Below are positions 7,906 through 16,285 of a stretch of DNA of 64,000 nucleotides, piece after piece. Position 1 is the first letter of the stretch. Every line of letters begins with the position of its first letter. A program made the translations under genes and the position numbers. Below the pieces are notes generated by a model. The model made no database searches, had not been told where the DNA came from, and was given only the letters and a program-made list of their open reading frames with translations. Source of the DNA: Amycolatopsis sp. cg9 (lineage in GTDB: Bacteria > Actinomycetota > Actinomycetes > Mycobacteriales > Pseudonocardiaceae). Where the stretch lies: assembly GCF_041346945.1 (NCBI RefSeq), contig NZ_CP166850.1, forward strand, positions 9,904,501 to 9,968,500, written 5' to 3'.

Positions 7906-8784
7906 TCAGCGCAGGGTCAGCGGGGTTTCGGAGCCGACGCGGGTCAGCTTCTCCGGATTGCGCACGTAGTAGAGGCCGGCGATGCGCCCGCCCTCGACCC
8001 GCACGGCCATGACGCCGTCGAGCTCGCCGTCGAGGTGCAGGGTGAGGCCCGGGTTCCCGTTGACCACGGTGGCCTCGGTGGTGAGCGCGGCGTCGTTCTT
8101 GGCGATGCCGCCGAGGACCAGGCGCGCGAGCCGGTCGGCGCCGGTGATCGGCCGCGGCACGGCCTGCTTGACGCCGCCGCCGTCGCTCATCATGACGACG
8201 TCGGGGGCGAGGACGTCGAGGAGTCCTTGCAGGTCCCGGCTTTCCAGCGCGCGCTGGAACGACTCCAGCACCGCCCGGGTTTCGCGCGCGGTGACGGTCT
8301 CGCGCGGGCGCCGGGCGTCGACGTGCCGCCGCGCGCGGTGCGCGATCTGCCGGACGGCGGCGGGGGTCTTGCCGACGGCGGCCGCGATCTCGTCGTACCC
8401 GAAGTCGAAGACCTCGCGCAGCACGAAGACGGCGCGTTCGGTCGGCGCGAGCGTTTCGAGGACGAGCATGAGCGCCATCGAAACGCTCTCGGCGAGCTCG
8501 ACGTCCTCGGCGACGTCCGGCGTGGTGAGCAGCGGTTCCGGGAGCCAGGGGCCGACGTAGGCCTCCTTGCGGCGCTTCATGGTGCGCAGCCGGTTGAGCG
8601 CCAGGCGGGTGGTGATCCGGACCAGGTAGGCGCGTTCGTCGCGCACCCCGGCCGGGTCGACGTCCGCCCACCGCAGCCAGGTTTCCTGCAGCACGTCCTC
8701 GGCGTCGGCCGCGGACCCGAGCATCTCGTAGGCGACGGTGAACAGCAGGTTCCGGTGGGCGACGAAGGTGTCGGTGGCGTTCAT
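7906..8784 (-). CDS. sigJ: ECF41-family RNA polymerase sigma factor (SigJ-like)
   Basis: A 292-residue extracytoplasmic-function sigma factor with region 2 (ENLLFTVAYEMLG-like RNLLFTVAYEMLG, AEDVLQETWLRW), region 4 (LAPTERAVFVLREVFDFGY) and a C-terminal SnoaL-like domain. ECF41 hallmarks are present: WLPEP at residues 80-84, DGGG followed by K in the extension, and NPEKL near the C-terminus. There is no anti-sigma gene; in this group the C-terminal domain itself tunes activity. It lies 24 bp after the doxX-like gene on the same strand. A promoter with TGTCACA, a 16-nt spacer and TGTC lies before that gene, which fits autoregulation of a doxX-sigJ operon. A second ECF41 factor is encoded at 21996. 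Confidence 0.9.
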   Translation of the reverse strand: MNATDTFVAHRNLLFTVAYEMLGSAADAEDVLQETWLRWADVDPAGVRDERAYLVRITTRLALNRLRTMKRRKEAYVGPWLPEPLLTTPDVAEDVELAESVSMALMLVLETLAPTERAVFVLREVFDFGYDEIAAAVGKTPAAVRQIAHRARRHVDARRPRETVTARETRAVLESFQRALESRDLQGLLDVLAPDVVMMSDGGGVKQAVPRPITGADRLARLVLGGIAKNDAALTTEATVVNGNPGLTLHLDGELDGVMAVRVEGGRIAGLYYVRNPEKLTRVGSETPLTLR

Positions 8785-8808
8785 GGTCGGCTCCTTTCCC
8801 GGCCGCGG

Positions 8809-9177
8809 TCAGACCGCGAACCGCCCCCAGGCGACGAACACGGCCACGGCGAGGTACGCGACGTTCAGGACCACCAGGTTCGCGCTGCCGTGCCGGACGT
8901 GGGTGATCATCGCACCGATCATCAGCAGCACCCAGCAGACGGCGGTCACCGGCACGAGCACGGGCGCGATCCCGGTCAGCGCGGGCAGCACCAGCCCGGC
9001 GGCGGCGAGCAGTTCGAGCACCCCGAGCCCCTTGACGAACCCGGGCTTGGCCGCGGCGGTCCACTCCCCGCCCGGCGCGGCGGCCAGCTTCTCCCTGGGC
9101 ACGAAGGCTTTGCTGACACCCCCGGCGAGCGCGACGAGCGCGAGCGTGCCGGCGGCGATCCACAGCGCCAGGTTCAT
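8809..9177 (-). CDS. DoxX family membrane protein
   Basis: A 122-residue protein with four predicted membrane helices, starting at ATG 9177 with an AAGGAG-type site upstream. The pattern (ALAGGVSKAFVPREKL, GLGVLELLAAAGLVLPAL, VCWVLLMIGAMITHVRHG) is that of small DoxX/DoxD-like proteins. Relatives are linked to redox stress, but no activity can be read from sequence. It lies directly upstream of the ECF41 factor and downstream of an ECF41-type promoter, so it is a probable target of that sigma factor. Confidence 0.85.
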   Translation of the reverse strand: MNLALWIAAGTLALVALAGGVSKAFVPREKLAAAPGGEWTAAAKPGFVKGLGVLELLAAAGLVLPALTGIAPVLVPVTAVCWVLLMIGAMITHVRHGSANLVVLNVAYLAVAVFVAWGRFAV

Positions 9178-9207
9178 GGCGGTCTCCTTCTGTCGGTTCG
9201 GCCTCAA

Positions 9208-9234
9208 GACACCGCGCGGAGGTCGGCTGTGACA
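9208..9234 (-). promoter_or_regulatory. ECF41-type promoter before doxX-sigJ
   Basis: On the minus strand TGTCACA (9234-9228) is followed after 16 nt by TGTC (9211-9208), 30 bp before the doxX start. The published ECF41 promoter is TGTCACA with a CGTC -10 element, so this matches with one change. The same spacing is found before the carboxymuconolactone decarboxylase family gene near 24360. Confidence 0.65.
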
Positions 9235-9261
9235 GCGCATGACCTGGATCACTTGCTCTCT

Positions 9262-9279
9262 GTACCTACTAGTATGTAC
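9262..9279. promoter_or_regulatory. Near-perfect 18-bp palindrome, candidate operator
   Basis: GTACCTACT (9262-9270) faces AGTATGTAC (9271-9279) with a single mismatched pair. TAGTAT at 9270-9275 can serve as a -10 element, so a bound repressor would block transcription of the cupin gene. The site lies between divergent genes (doxX-sigJ and the cupin). The form resembles TetR- or DUF24/MarR-type operators; no such regulator gene is adjacent. Confidence 0.5.
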
Positions 9280-9289
9280 GGTGCTCGGC

Positions 9290-10006
9290 ATGCAGATCCG
9301 CCACACCCCCGCGGCTGCGGCCGCCCCCGCCCACGCGGTCACCGGCAGCGCGTGGATCACGCCACTGGCCACCCCCGAAGGCGCGTCGCGCACGCAGGTC
9401 GACCGGGTGCACTTCGCCCCGGGCGCCCGCACCCGCTGGCACCGCCACCCGCTCGGCCAGGTCCTGGTCGTGACGGAGGGAATGGGCCACGTCCAGAGCC
9501 GGGGCACCCCGCCCCGGCTGATCCGCCCGGGCGACACGGTCCGCGTGGCACCGGGCGAGTGGCACTGGCACGGCGCCACCGACACGACGCCGTTGACCCA
9601 CCTGGCGATCGAGGAACTCCCGGCGGACGGCACGCCGACGGAACTCGGCTCGATCCCGGAACTCGACGAGCTACCCGTGGCGACCCGCGCCCTGGTGCTG
9701 GAGCAGCACCTCCCGGCACCCCGCGTGATCGACCACTTCGAGATCCGCCGCATCTCGATCGCCCCCGGCGGCGGAACCGGGTTGCACGTCCACAACGGAC
9801 CGGTGTTCGGCAGCATCGAAAAAGGTTCGGCGGTGTACCAGATCGAGGGCGAACCCCCGGTGCTGCTGAGCCGCGGTGACGTCTTCTACGAGCCCGAGGC
9901 GACGCGGATCGCGCGGTTCGACGCCCAGGGCGAGGGGGTCACGTTCGTGGCCCACTTCCCCGCCGGCCCCGGCGAAACCCCGCGACTGGACCAGGTCACC
10001 CCTTGA
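9290..10006 (+). CDS. Bicupin protein
   Basis: A 238-residue protein with two cupin barrels. The first (about residues 1-130) has PGARTRWHRHPLGQVLVV and PGDTVRVAPGEWHWHGA, the two conserved cupin motifs with His ligands. The second (about 140-235) has ISIAPGGGTGLHVHNGP and a weaker second motif. The first resembles cupins of the mandelonitrile-lyase/YhhW type; the second looks like a separate domain, so the gene may be a fusion. The ATG at 9290 gives an N-terminus like related cupins, but GTG 9281 is possible: a -10-like TAGTAT lies just upstream and no ribosome site is visible, so the mRNA may be leaderless. Likely a metal-binding oxidoreductase or isomerase; substrate unknown. Confidence 0.8.
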   Translation: MQIRHTPAAAAAPAHAVTGSAWITPLATPEGASRTQVDRVHFAPGARTRWHRHPLGQVLVVTEGMGHVQSRGTPPRLIRPGDTVRVAPGEWHWHGATDTTPLTHLAIEELPADGTPTELGSIPELDELPVATRALVLEQHLPAPRVIDHFEIRRISIAPGGGTGLHVHNGPVFGSIEKGSAVYQIEGEPPVLLSRGDVFYEPEATRIARFDAQGEGVTFVAHFPAGPGETPRLDQVTP

Positions 10007-10073
10007 TCGGCAGGTAGGCGGCGACGTCGGCGAGCGCGTCCAGGGTGCCGCGGTCGCCACCCGCACCACCGGA
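9996..10073 (-). pseudogene. Relict C-terminal fragment of a lost gene
   Basis: Read on the minus strand, 25 codons ending at TGA 9996 encode GDRGTLDALADVAAYLPIKG at their end, and almost every codon ends in G or C, as real genes here do. There is no start codon: an in-frame TGA lies just before 10073. The fragment overlaps the cupin stop by 11 bp. It looks like the tail of a gene removed by deletion. The parent family is not recognised. Confidence 0.35.
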
Positions 10074-10084
10074 TCACCGCGGCA

Positions 10085-12112
10085 TCACGATCGTCGGAGC
10101 TGCCCGGCCGCGGACTCCTCGCCCGGCGCACAACACGCGCAACCGTCCTCTTCGGACTCCATACGGATGGGAACCCGTTGGATCGCCACAGGTCCGGGGG
10201 CGGTCTCGCCGCGCAGCGGGCGCAGCCGTCCGGCCCGGACGCCGTTGCCGATGACGAACACCTCGGCCAGCTCGTGCACGAACACCACCGTGGCCAGGCT
10301 CAGCACACCGAACGCCGCCAGCGGCACCAGGGTCAGCACGATCGCGGCGGACAGGCCGATGTTCTGCAGCATGATCCCGCGCGCCCGGCGGGCGTGGCGC
10401 AGCGCTTGGGGCAGGTGGCGCAGGTCGGTGCCCATCAGCGCGACGTCGGCGGTCTCGATGGCGACGTCGCTGCCCATCGCCCCCATCGCGATGCCGACGT
10501 CGGCGGTCGCGAGCGCCGGGGCGTCGTTGACGCCGTCACCGACCATCGCGACCGCGCCTCGGCGGCCCTGCATGCTCCGCACGAGGCCGGCCTTGTCCGT
10601 GGGCTTGAGCCCGGCGTGGACCTGCCCGATCCCGGCCTGGGCCGCCAGCGCGGCGGCGGTGCGGGCGTTGTCGCCGGTCAGCATGGCGACCTCGACGCCC
10701 GCGGCCCGCAGCTCGGTCACGACCTCGGCGGCTTCCGGGCGCAGCTCGTCCCGGATCCCGACCACCCCGAGCACGGTGCCGCCGCGCTCGACGACGGCGA
10801 CCGTCGTCCCGCTCTCTTCCAGCCGGGAAACCGCGTCACCCAGCGGTCCCGCGCTGATCCAGGTCGGGTTGCCCAGTCGCGCCGGGGTGCCGCCGACGAT
10901 CCCTTCGAGGCCGGCTCCCGGGACCGTGACGACCGATTCGGCCGCGGCCGGCGGCCCGGCGGCGGCGAGGATGGCCGCGGCCAGCGGGTGTTCGCTCCGC
11001 GCCTCGAGCGCCGCGGCGACCTCGAGAACACTGTCGCCGGTGACGCCGTCGGCGGGCACGACCTCGGTGACCACCGGGCGGTTGCGGGTCAGCGTGCCGG
11101 TCTTGTCCAGCGCGACGACCCGGACGGCGCCCAGGGTCTCCAGCGCGGCGCCGCCCTTGACCAGCACGCCGAAGCGGCTCGCCGCGCCGACGGCCGCGAT
11201 CACGGTCACCGGGACCGAGATCGCCATCGCGCACGGAGCGGCCGCGACCAGCACGACCAGCGCCCGCTCGAGCCAGGTGACCGGATCGCCGACCAGCGCG
11301 CCGAGCCCGGCGACCAGCACGGCCAGCACCATGACCGCGGGGACCAGCGGACGGGCGATCCGGTCGGCCAGCCGCTGCCGGTCCCCCTTCCGCCGCTGGG
11401 CGTCCTCGACCACCCGGACGACCTTCGCCAGCGAGTTGCCGTCGACCGTCGCGGTCGCCTCGACCGTGAGCACGCCGGTACCGTTGATCGCGCCCGCGTA
11501 CACCCCGGCGCCCGGGCCGGTCTCCACCGGGACCGACTCGCCGGTGATCGCCGAGGTGTCCACAGCGGACCGTCCACTCAGGACAATTCCGTCGCTCGCG
11601 ATCCGTTCCCCGGCGCGGATCAGCATGCGGTCGCCGATGCGCAGGTCCGCCGGCGCGATCGTCGACTCGCGGCCGCCGCGCACGACGCGGACCTCGTCGG
11701 GCACGAGGGCGAGCAGTGCTCGCAGGCCACGGCGGGTGCGCGCCAGCGAGTAGTCCTCGAGGGCCTCGCTGATCGAGAACAGGAAAGCCAGCATCGCCGC
11801 TTCGGCGAACTGGCCGAGCACCAACGCCCCCACGAGCGCGATCGTCATCAGGGTGCCGACGCCGACCCGGCGCTGGGCCAGGGCGCGCAGGGTGCCGGGC
11901 ACGAACGTCCAGCCACCGGCCGCCGCGGCGGCCAGGAGCAGGCCGACCTCGCCGGGTCGCCAGTCCAGCCGGCCGGCGGCGAGTCCGCCGGCCAGCAGGA
12001 TGCCCGCGATGCCGGCCAGGCGGATCTCGGGGACCTGCCAGAACCGCTGCCGGGCTTCGGGCGGGCCGGCCTCGTCGTGGTCGTCGCCGGGCCCGCAGCA
12101 CGCGTCGCTCAT
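10085..12112 (-). CDS. Heavy-metal translocating P1B-type ATPase (CadA-like)
   Basis: A 675-residue membrane ATPase starting at ATG 12112, overlapping the repressor stop (ATGA). It has the actuator TGES motif (190-193), the phosphorylation site D336 in DKTGTLT, a TGDN segment and MVGDGVNDAPAL. The transmembrane metal-site motif is APCAMA (292-297) instead of CPC or SPC. There is no N-terminal heavy-metal domain; instead short Cys/His clusters sit at both ends (DACCGPGDDHDE and CACCAPGEE). The family exports soft or borderline metals such as Cd, Zn, Pb or Co using ATP. The upstream repressor has a CadC-like cysteine set, suggesting Cd or Pb. Confidence 0.9.
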   Translation of the reverse strand: MSDACCGPGDDHDEAGPPEARQRFWQVPEIRLAGIAGILLAGGLAAGRLDWRPGEVGLLLAAAAAGGWTFVPGTLRALAQRRVGVGTLMTIALVGALVLGQFAEAAMLAFLFSISEALEDYSLARTRRGLRALLALVPDEVRVVRGGRESTIAPADLRIGDRMLIRAGERIASDGIVLSGRSAVDTSAITGESVPVETGPGAGVYAGAINGTGVLTVEATATVDGNSLAKVVRVVEDAQRRKGDRQRLADRIARPLVPAVMVLAVLVAGLGALVGDPVTWLERALVVLVAAAPCAMAISVPVTVIAAVGAASRFGVLVKGGAALETLGAVRVVALDKTGTLTRNRPVVTEVVPADGVTGDSVLEVAAALEARSEHPLAAAILAAAGPPAAAESVVTVPGAGLEGIVGGTPARLGNPTWISAGPLGDAVSRLEESGTTVAVVERGGTVLGVVGIRDELRPEAAEVVTELRAAGVEVAMLTGDNARTAAALAAQAGIGQVHAGLKPTDKAGLVRSMQGRRGAVAMVGDGVNDAPALATADVGIAMGAMGSDVAIETADVALMGTDLRHLPQALRHARRARGIMLQNIGLSAAIVLTLVPLAAFGVLSLATVVFVHELAEVFVIGNGVRAGRLRPLRGETAPGPVAIQRVPIRMESEEDGCACCAPGEESAAGQLRRS

Positions 12113-12468
12113 GCCGGACCCGCCACCGGCGCGGCGACCGTCGCCAGCACCCGTCGTCCCGCGTCCGCGAGCCGGTACATCACCAGCTTCCCGTCCCGGC
12201 GCGAGGTCACCAGCCCGGCCGAGCGCAGCTGCCGCAGGTGGTGGGAGACGAGCCCCTGCGACGACCCGACGATCCACGCCAGGTCGCACACGCACAGCTC
12301 GTCGCCCACCGACAGGGCGTGCGCGATCCGCAGCCGCGTCGGGTCGCCGAGGGCGCGCAGCACTTCCGCGCGCGCCCGCAGCGCGTCGTCGCCGGGAAGC
12401 GCGACGCGGAGGGCCTCGGCGTGGTCTAGGTCCAGGCACAGCAGCTCACACCGATCGTCGCTCACCAC
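12109..12468 (-). CDS. ArsR/SmtB-family metal-responsive repressor (CadC-like)
   Basis: A 119-residue winged-helix repressor ([34 protein letters not shown]). The cysteines C7, C11, C59 and C61 (DRCELLC and ELCVCDL) reproduce the alpha-3N site of staphylococcal CadC almost residue for residue. In that family Cd, Pb or Zn binding releases DNA and derepresses the efflux ATPase. It starts at GTG 12468 (GTG 12465 also possible). The next gene, an ATPase, overlaps its stop. A palindromic site lies 5 bp upstream of the start, consistent with autoregulation and a leaderless or very short leader. Confidence 0.88.
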   Translation of the reverse strand: MVSDDRCELLCLDLDHAEALRVALPGDDALRARAEVLRALGDPTRLRIAHALSVGDELCVCDLAWIVGSSQGLVSHHLRQLRSAGLVTSRRDGKLVMYRLADAGRRVLATVAAPVAGPA

Positions 12469-12472
12469 TTCA

Positions 12473-12489
12473 ATCTAACGTCCGTTGAT
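12473..12489. promoter_or_regulatory. Candidate ArsR/CadC operator
   Basis: ATC-T-AACG (12473-12480), the dinucleotide TC, then CGTTGAT (12483-12489) form an inverted repeat with one bulged T. SmtB/ArsR repressors typically bind AT-rich imperfect inverted repeats of this kind overlapping their own promoter. The site is immediately upstream of the repressor start at 12468. Confidence 0.5.
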
Positions 12490-12533
12490 ATGTTGAGGCA
12501 ACGGTGGGCCGCGGCACCTCGCTCCGCGCTGCC

Positions 12534-12560
12534 TGTCGAGTTACGGTCAGCCCGTTCGTC
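12534..12560 (+). promoter_or_regulatory. ECF42-type promoter
   Basis: TGTCGA (12534-12539), a 17-nt spacer and CGTC (12557-12560) precede the GTG at 12602 by 41 bp. The motif TGTCGA with a CGTC-type -10 element is the reported ECF42 promoter, and the operon it drives encodes an ECF42 factor, so autoregulation is likely. Confidence 0.65.
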
Positions 12561-12601
12561 ATCCTCTTCGACGGAGCACCACCGCCCGAGCCGGAGGACA
12601 C

Positions 12602-12976
12602 GTGCAGTACATGCTGCTGATCTACAACTGCGACCGCCCCGAACCGGGCGACCCGCGCTTCCCTGCGGCCTTGGCCGCGGTGAACGCCTTCGCCGACGAG
12701 TGCCGGCGGCGGGGCGCGTTCGTCGCCGGGCACCCGCTGCAGGGCGAGCACACCGCGACCACGGTGGCCGTCCGCGAGGGCCGGACGCTGATCACCGACG
12801 GCCCGTTCCTCGAGACCCACGAGCACCTCGGCGGCGCCTACGTCCTGGACTGCGCCACGCTCGACGAAGCGCTCGAGCTGGCCGCGCTGTGCCCGATGGC
12901 CGCCGACGGCACCATCGAAGTCCGCCCGATCGCCGGCGTCCCCGACCTCGACCACCGGGCCTCGGCCGGCGCATGA
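12602..12976 (+). CDS. YciI-like DGPF domain protein
   Basis: A 124-residue protein starting at GTG 12602, with GGAGG six nt upstream. It has the YciI/DGPF pattern: [11 protein letters not shown] at the start, [20 protein letters not shown] in the centre, and a [13 protein letters not shown] helix. DGPF proteins accompany ECF42 sigma factors in many actinobacteria and are thought to be enzymes or sensors, without a proven activity. It overlaps the sigma gene by ATGA. Confidence 0.88.
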   Translation: MQYMLLIYNCDRPEPGDPRFPAALAAVNAFADECRRRGAFVAGHPLQGEHTATTVAVREGRTLITDGPFLETHEHLGGAYVLDCATLDEALELAALCPMAADGTIEVRPIAGVPDLDHRASAGA

Positions 12977-14208
12977 CCGCGGCGGCCGTCCTGCTGGAGA
13001 CCTACCGCGAGCACCGCTCCCGGATGCTCGCCGCGCTGGTGCGCGTCCTGGGCGACTTCGAACTCGCCGAGGACGCCCTGCAGGACGCCTGCGCGCTCGC
13101 CTTGCGCAAGTGGGAGGCCACGACGCCGGACGACCCGGTCGCCTGGCTGCTGACCGCGGCCCGCACCCAGGCGATCGACCGCATCCGCCGGGCCCGCCGG
13201 GGCCGGGAGAAGCTCGCCGAGCTCGGCCCACCGCCGGAGGTGACGACCGTGGACCACGGCGATGAGCGACTGCTCGGCCTCGGGGACGAGCGGCTGAGCC
13301 TCATCTTCACCTGCTGCCACCCCGCCCTCGCCGAAGAAGCCCGCGTCGCCCTGACGCTGCAGGCCGTCGCGGGCCTGACCGCCGGGCAGATCGCCCGCAC
13401 CTTCCTCGTCGCCGAACCCGCGCTGGCCCAGCGCCTGGTCCGGGCCAAACGCAAGATCCGCGACGCGCGGATCAGCCTCGACGTCCCCGCCGACCACCTC
13501 CTGCCCGAACGGCTCTCCGGCGTCCTCGCGGTCGTCTACCTGATCTTCACCCGGGGCTATACCGCCGGCCCGGACCGGCCGGAGTTCCGCGAACTGCAGC
13601 GGGAAGCGATCCGGCTGGCCAAGCTCGTCGCCACCCTGATGCCCGACGAGCCCGAGGCGCTCGGCTTGACCGCGCTGCTGCTCCTGCAGGACTCGCGCGC
13701 CGCCGCCCGCTACGACGCGGCCGGCGACGTCGTACTGCTGGCGGACCAGGACCGATCGCGGTGGGACCGCACCGAGATCGCCGAAGCGGCCGGGCTGCTG
13801 GAGAACGCGCTGCGGCTCGGCGCGCCGGGGCCGTACCAGCTGCAGGCCGCGATCGCCGTCCGGCACGCCCAGGCGCCCGCGGCCGAGCTGACGGACTGGG
13901 CGGGCATCGCCGGCCTCTACTCCCGGCTGCTGGAGCTGACCCCGTCTCCGGTGGTGGCGCTGAACCACGCCGTCGCGGTCGCCATGGCCACCACGCCGGC
14001 CGACGGGCTCGAGCTGATCGACCGGATCGACGGCCTCGACCGCTACCACCTGCTGCACGCCGCCCGCGCCGACCTCCTGCGCCGCCTCGGCCGGACCGCC
14101 GACGCGGCGGCCGCGTACCGGCGCGCCCACGACCTCGCCACCAAACCCGCCGACCGGCGCTACCTCGCGAGCCGGTTGCACGCCCTCGACACCGTGGAGA
14201 ACCGATGA
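12973..14208 (+). CDS. ECF42-family RNA polymerase sigma factor with C-terminal TPR domain
   Basis: A 411-residue sigma factor. Region 2 ([36 protein letters not shown]) and region 4 ([22 protein letters not shown]) occupy the first 180 residues. A long helical C-terminal extension of TPR-like repeats follows ([61 protein letters not shown]). This extension defines ECF42 and replaces an anti-sigma factor. The DGPF partner gene is just upstream, and TGTCGA-N17-CGTC lies before the operon. Confidence 0.92.
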   Translation: MTAAAVLLETYREHRSRMLAALVRVLGDFELAEDALQDACALALRKWEATTPDDPVAWLLTAARTQAIDRIRRARRGREKLAELGPPPEVTTVDHGDERLLGLGDERLSLIFTCCHPALAEEARVALTLQAVAGLTAGQIARTFLVAEPALAQRLVRAKRKIRDARISLDVPADHLLPERLSGVLAVVYLIFTRGYTAGPDRPEFRELQREAIRLAKLVATLMPDEPEALGLTALLLLQDSRAAARYDAAGDVVLLADQDRSRWDRTEIAEAAGLLENALRLGAPGPYQLQAAIAVRHAQAPAAELTDWAGIAGLYSRLLELTPSPVVALNHAVAVAMATTPADGLELIDRIDGLDRYHLLHAARADLLRRLGRTADAAAAYRRAHDLATKPADRRYLASRLHALDTVENR

Positions 14209-15074
14209 GGCTGTCCGTCCTCGACCAGGGCCACCGCCGCCGCGCGAAGGCGTTCTTCGCGCTCACGTCCAAGACGTCCGGCGTGGCCAGCCCCGACATC
14301 GTGAAGCTGCTGCTCTACCGGCCCGGCCTCTTCGCCCGCCCCCTGCTGGCCCTGACCGCCGAGGCGATGCGCGGCCCGTCCTACTGGACCGCGGCCGAGC
14401 GCGAGTACCTCGCCATGTCCACCGCGAAGGTGCACGAATGCCCGTTCTGTGCCGTCACCCACGCCGAGCTGGTCCGGATCGCCGCAACCGGCGAAATCGA
14501 CCCGGACGACCCCGGCTCCGCCCGTCCCGCGCTGAAGGCCGTCCGCGCGTTCCTGGAGAACGTCAGCCAGGCCCCCGGCCACGTCGACGCCACGGTAGTC
14601 GCCGACCTGCCCCGCCACGCCGTTCTCGAAGCCCTGCGGGTGAACCTCGTGTGGAACATCGTCAACCGCCTGGCCAACGCGTTCGGCTTCGTACTGCGCG
14701 ACGGCCAGCTCGAAACCGGAACCCGCTCCCTGCACCGGTTCGGCTACCGCTTCCCGGGCTTCCTGATCGCCGAAGGCCGCTACACCGATCTCGGCGACGC
14801 CGCGCGGAACCTGCGCCACGCCGTGCTGGAAACGCCCGGCGCCACGGACAAGGCGGTCCGTTCGGCCGCGCTGCTGGGTGAGGAGCTGCCGGAGCCGCTG
14901 AAGTCGTACGCCGCAAACGTTCGCGACGCGTCCTACAAGATCACCGACGCCGAGATCGACGCCCTGAAGGCGGCCGGCCACAGCGAGGACGCGATCTTCG
15001 AGGTGACCGCAGCGGCAGCGATCGGCGCGGCTTTGACCAGTTACGACGCCGGGCTCCGAGCTGTCGAGGCGTAG
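14205..15074 (+). CDS. AhpD-like / carboxymuconolactone decarboxylase family protein
   Basis: A 289-residue, all-helical protein starting at ATG 14205 (ATGA overlap with the sigma gene). The redox motif [10 protein letters not shown] carries the CxxC pair and distal His of AhpD-like alkylhydroperoxidases, preceded by a [11 protein letters not shown] helix. The rest holds a second helical half ([25 protein letters not shown] region), so length is about twice the single-domain family size. As a member of an ECF42 operon it may be a redox enzyme responding to the same stimulus. Peroxidase activity is inferred from the motif only. Confidence 0.82.
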   Translation: MRLSVLDQGHRRRAKAFFALTSKTSGVASPDIVKLLLYRPGLFARPLLALTAEAMRGPSYWTAAEREYLAMSTAKVHECPFCAVTHAELVRIAATGEIDPDDPGSARPALKAVRAFLENVSQAPGHVDATVVADLPRHAVLEALRVNLVWNIVNRLANAFGFVLRDGQLETGTRSLHRFGYRFPGFLIAEGRYTDLGDAARNLRHAVLETPGATDKAVRSAALLGEELPEPLKSYAANVRDASYKITDAEIDALKAAGHSEDAIFEVTAAAAIGAALTSYDAGLRAVEA

Positions 15075-15086
15075 CAGGCGGGGAGG

Positions 15087-16070
15087 TCAGTTCCGGCACG
15101 TCCAGAGCGTGCCGATCTGCCGCGTGTTGTCGGTGCTGACCCCCGCGATCTGCCGCCCGTCGGCACTGATCGCCGTCGGGTACAGCGGGTAGGTGTTCCC
15201 GAGCTGGGGCAGCTGCAGCTGGCGGCCGTACTTCCACCGCGCCGGGAACCCGGACCGGTTCTTCGCCGCGACGACGCCGTTCGCCGCGAGGACCCCACCC
15301 TGGGCGTACGTGCTGTCAGGCAATGGGCGCTCACGTCCGGTCACCACGTCGATGAAGGTGAGCTGGTCGCCTTCGGCGCCGCCGCGGTCGGCGATCAGCA
15401 CCCCGCCCACCAGGTCCGACGCGCGGTGCCCACCCGGCCCGATCACCGGGAACGACCGCACGACGGTGCCGTCCAGCCGGTAGACCGTCTGCACCTCGTC
15501 GCCGGCGAACCCCGCCGAGCCGAGAACGAATCCGAAGTCGTCCACCTTCAGCGCCATCGTGGACACCGGCCCGCCGTCGAGCACCCGCGGCGTCCGCGCG
15601 CCCGCCGGCCAGACGACGGCCCGGGACAGGCCACCCACCCAGGCGTACCCCGAGACGTCACCGCGGGCGTCGATGTCGGTCGCCCCGGAGCCCGGCTCAC
15701 CCGGCTCCGCCAGGAACGTCGTCACACCACCCGACCGCACCGCGGCGCGCCGGATCCCATCGGCGAACTGCGACCCGACCATCACCCCACCGGAGTTGAC
15801 CGCGGACGGGACGAACGCCCCCAGGTCCGTCGTGACACCGCCTCGCCACAGCAATCCGTGTTCGTCGTCGCCGAAATGCGACCGGCCGGAACCGACGAAC
15901 GTGCCGCGGTCGTCGGTACCGGCGGGGTAGACCTCCTCGCCTGCGACCGCCCCGGGCAGCTCGGCCACCCGGCAAACGGCGGCCGGAGCGACCTCAGCCG
16001 CAGACGCCACCGCCGGCCCGGCGACCACTAGCACGCTCACGGCGGCCAGCAGTTTCAACCCTGTTCCCAT
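15087..16070 (-). CDS. Exported HAF-repeat-like beta-propeller protein
   Basis: A 327-residue protein starting at ATG 16070, after GGGGGAGA. The first 26 residues are a signal peptide (LKLLAAVSVLVVAGPAVASA, then AEVAPAA). The mature part consists of repeats with alternating phrases such as HGLLWRGGVTTDLGAF, NSGGVMVGSQF and RAAVRSGGVTTFL, the pattern of HAF-repeat extracellular proteins, which probably fold as a beta-propeller. It ends in a conserved-looking ADGRQIAGVSTDN and a lone Cys. Function unknown. It is divergent from the NLR-like gene at 16286. Confidence 0.72.
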   Translation of the reverse strand: MGTGLKLLAAVSVLVVAGPAVASAAEVAPAAVCRVAELPGAVAGEEVYPAGTDDRGTFVGSGRSHFGDDEHGLLWRGGVTTDLGAFVPSAVNSGGVMVGSQFADGIRRAAVRSGGVTTFLAEPGEPGSGATDIDARGDVSGYAWVGGLSRAVVWPAGARTPRVLDGGPVSTMALKVDDFGFVLGSAGFAGDEVQTVYRLDGTVVRSFPVIGPGGHRASDLVGGVLIADRGGAEGDQLTFIDVVTGRERPLPDSTYAQGGVLAANGVVAAKNRSGFPARWKYGRQLQLPQLGNTYPLYPTAISADGRQIAGVSTDNTRQIGTLWTCRN

Positions 16071-16285
16071 GTTTTCTCCCCCGGTGAACTGGCGAGCCTG
16101 CGCGGACCCACCGAACCCCTCACGCTCGAGCGGCCCCTTCGGTTGAGTCTTCGGCGGACGCCGCCACCCGCCGCGGTGGCGCGTCAAGACGGCGTTCGAA
16201 GCCCGGCGCCGATGCTCGCCGGTTTTCCAGCCCCGAGCCAGTTTTGCTGGTCGGCGCCGAGCGATGGATGCGGGATACTCGGCGG

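Noticed and set aside
10178..12478. 766-codon frame opposite the P-type ATPase
   Set aside because: Shadow frame; the minus strand has clear ATPase motifs.
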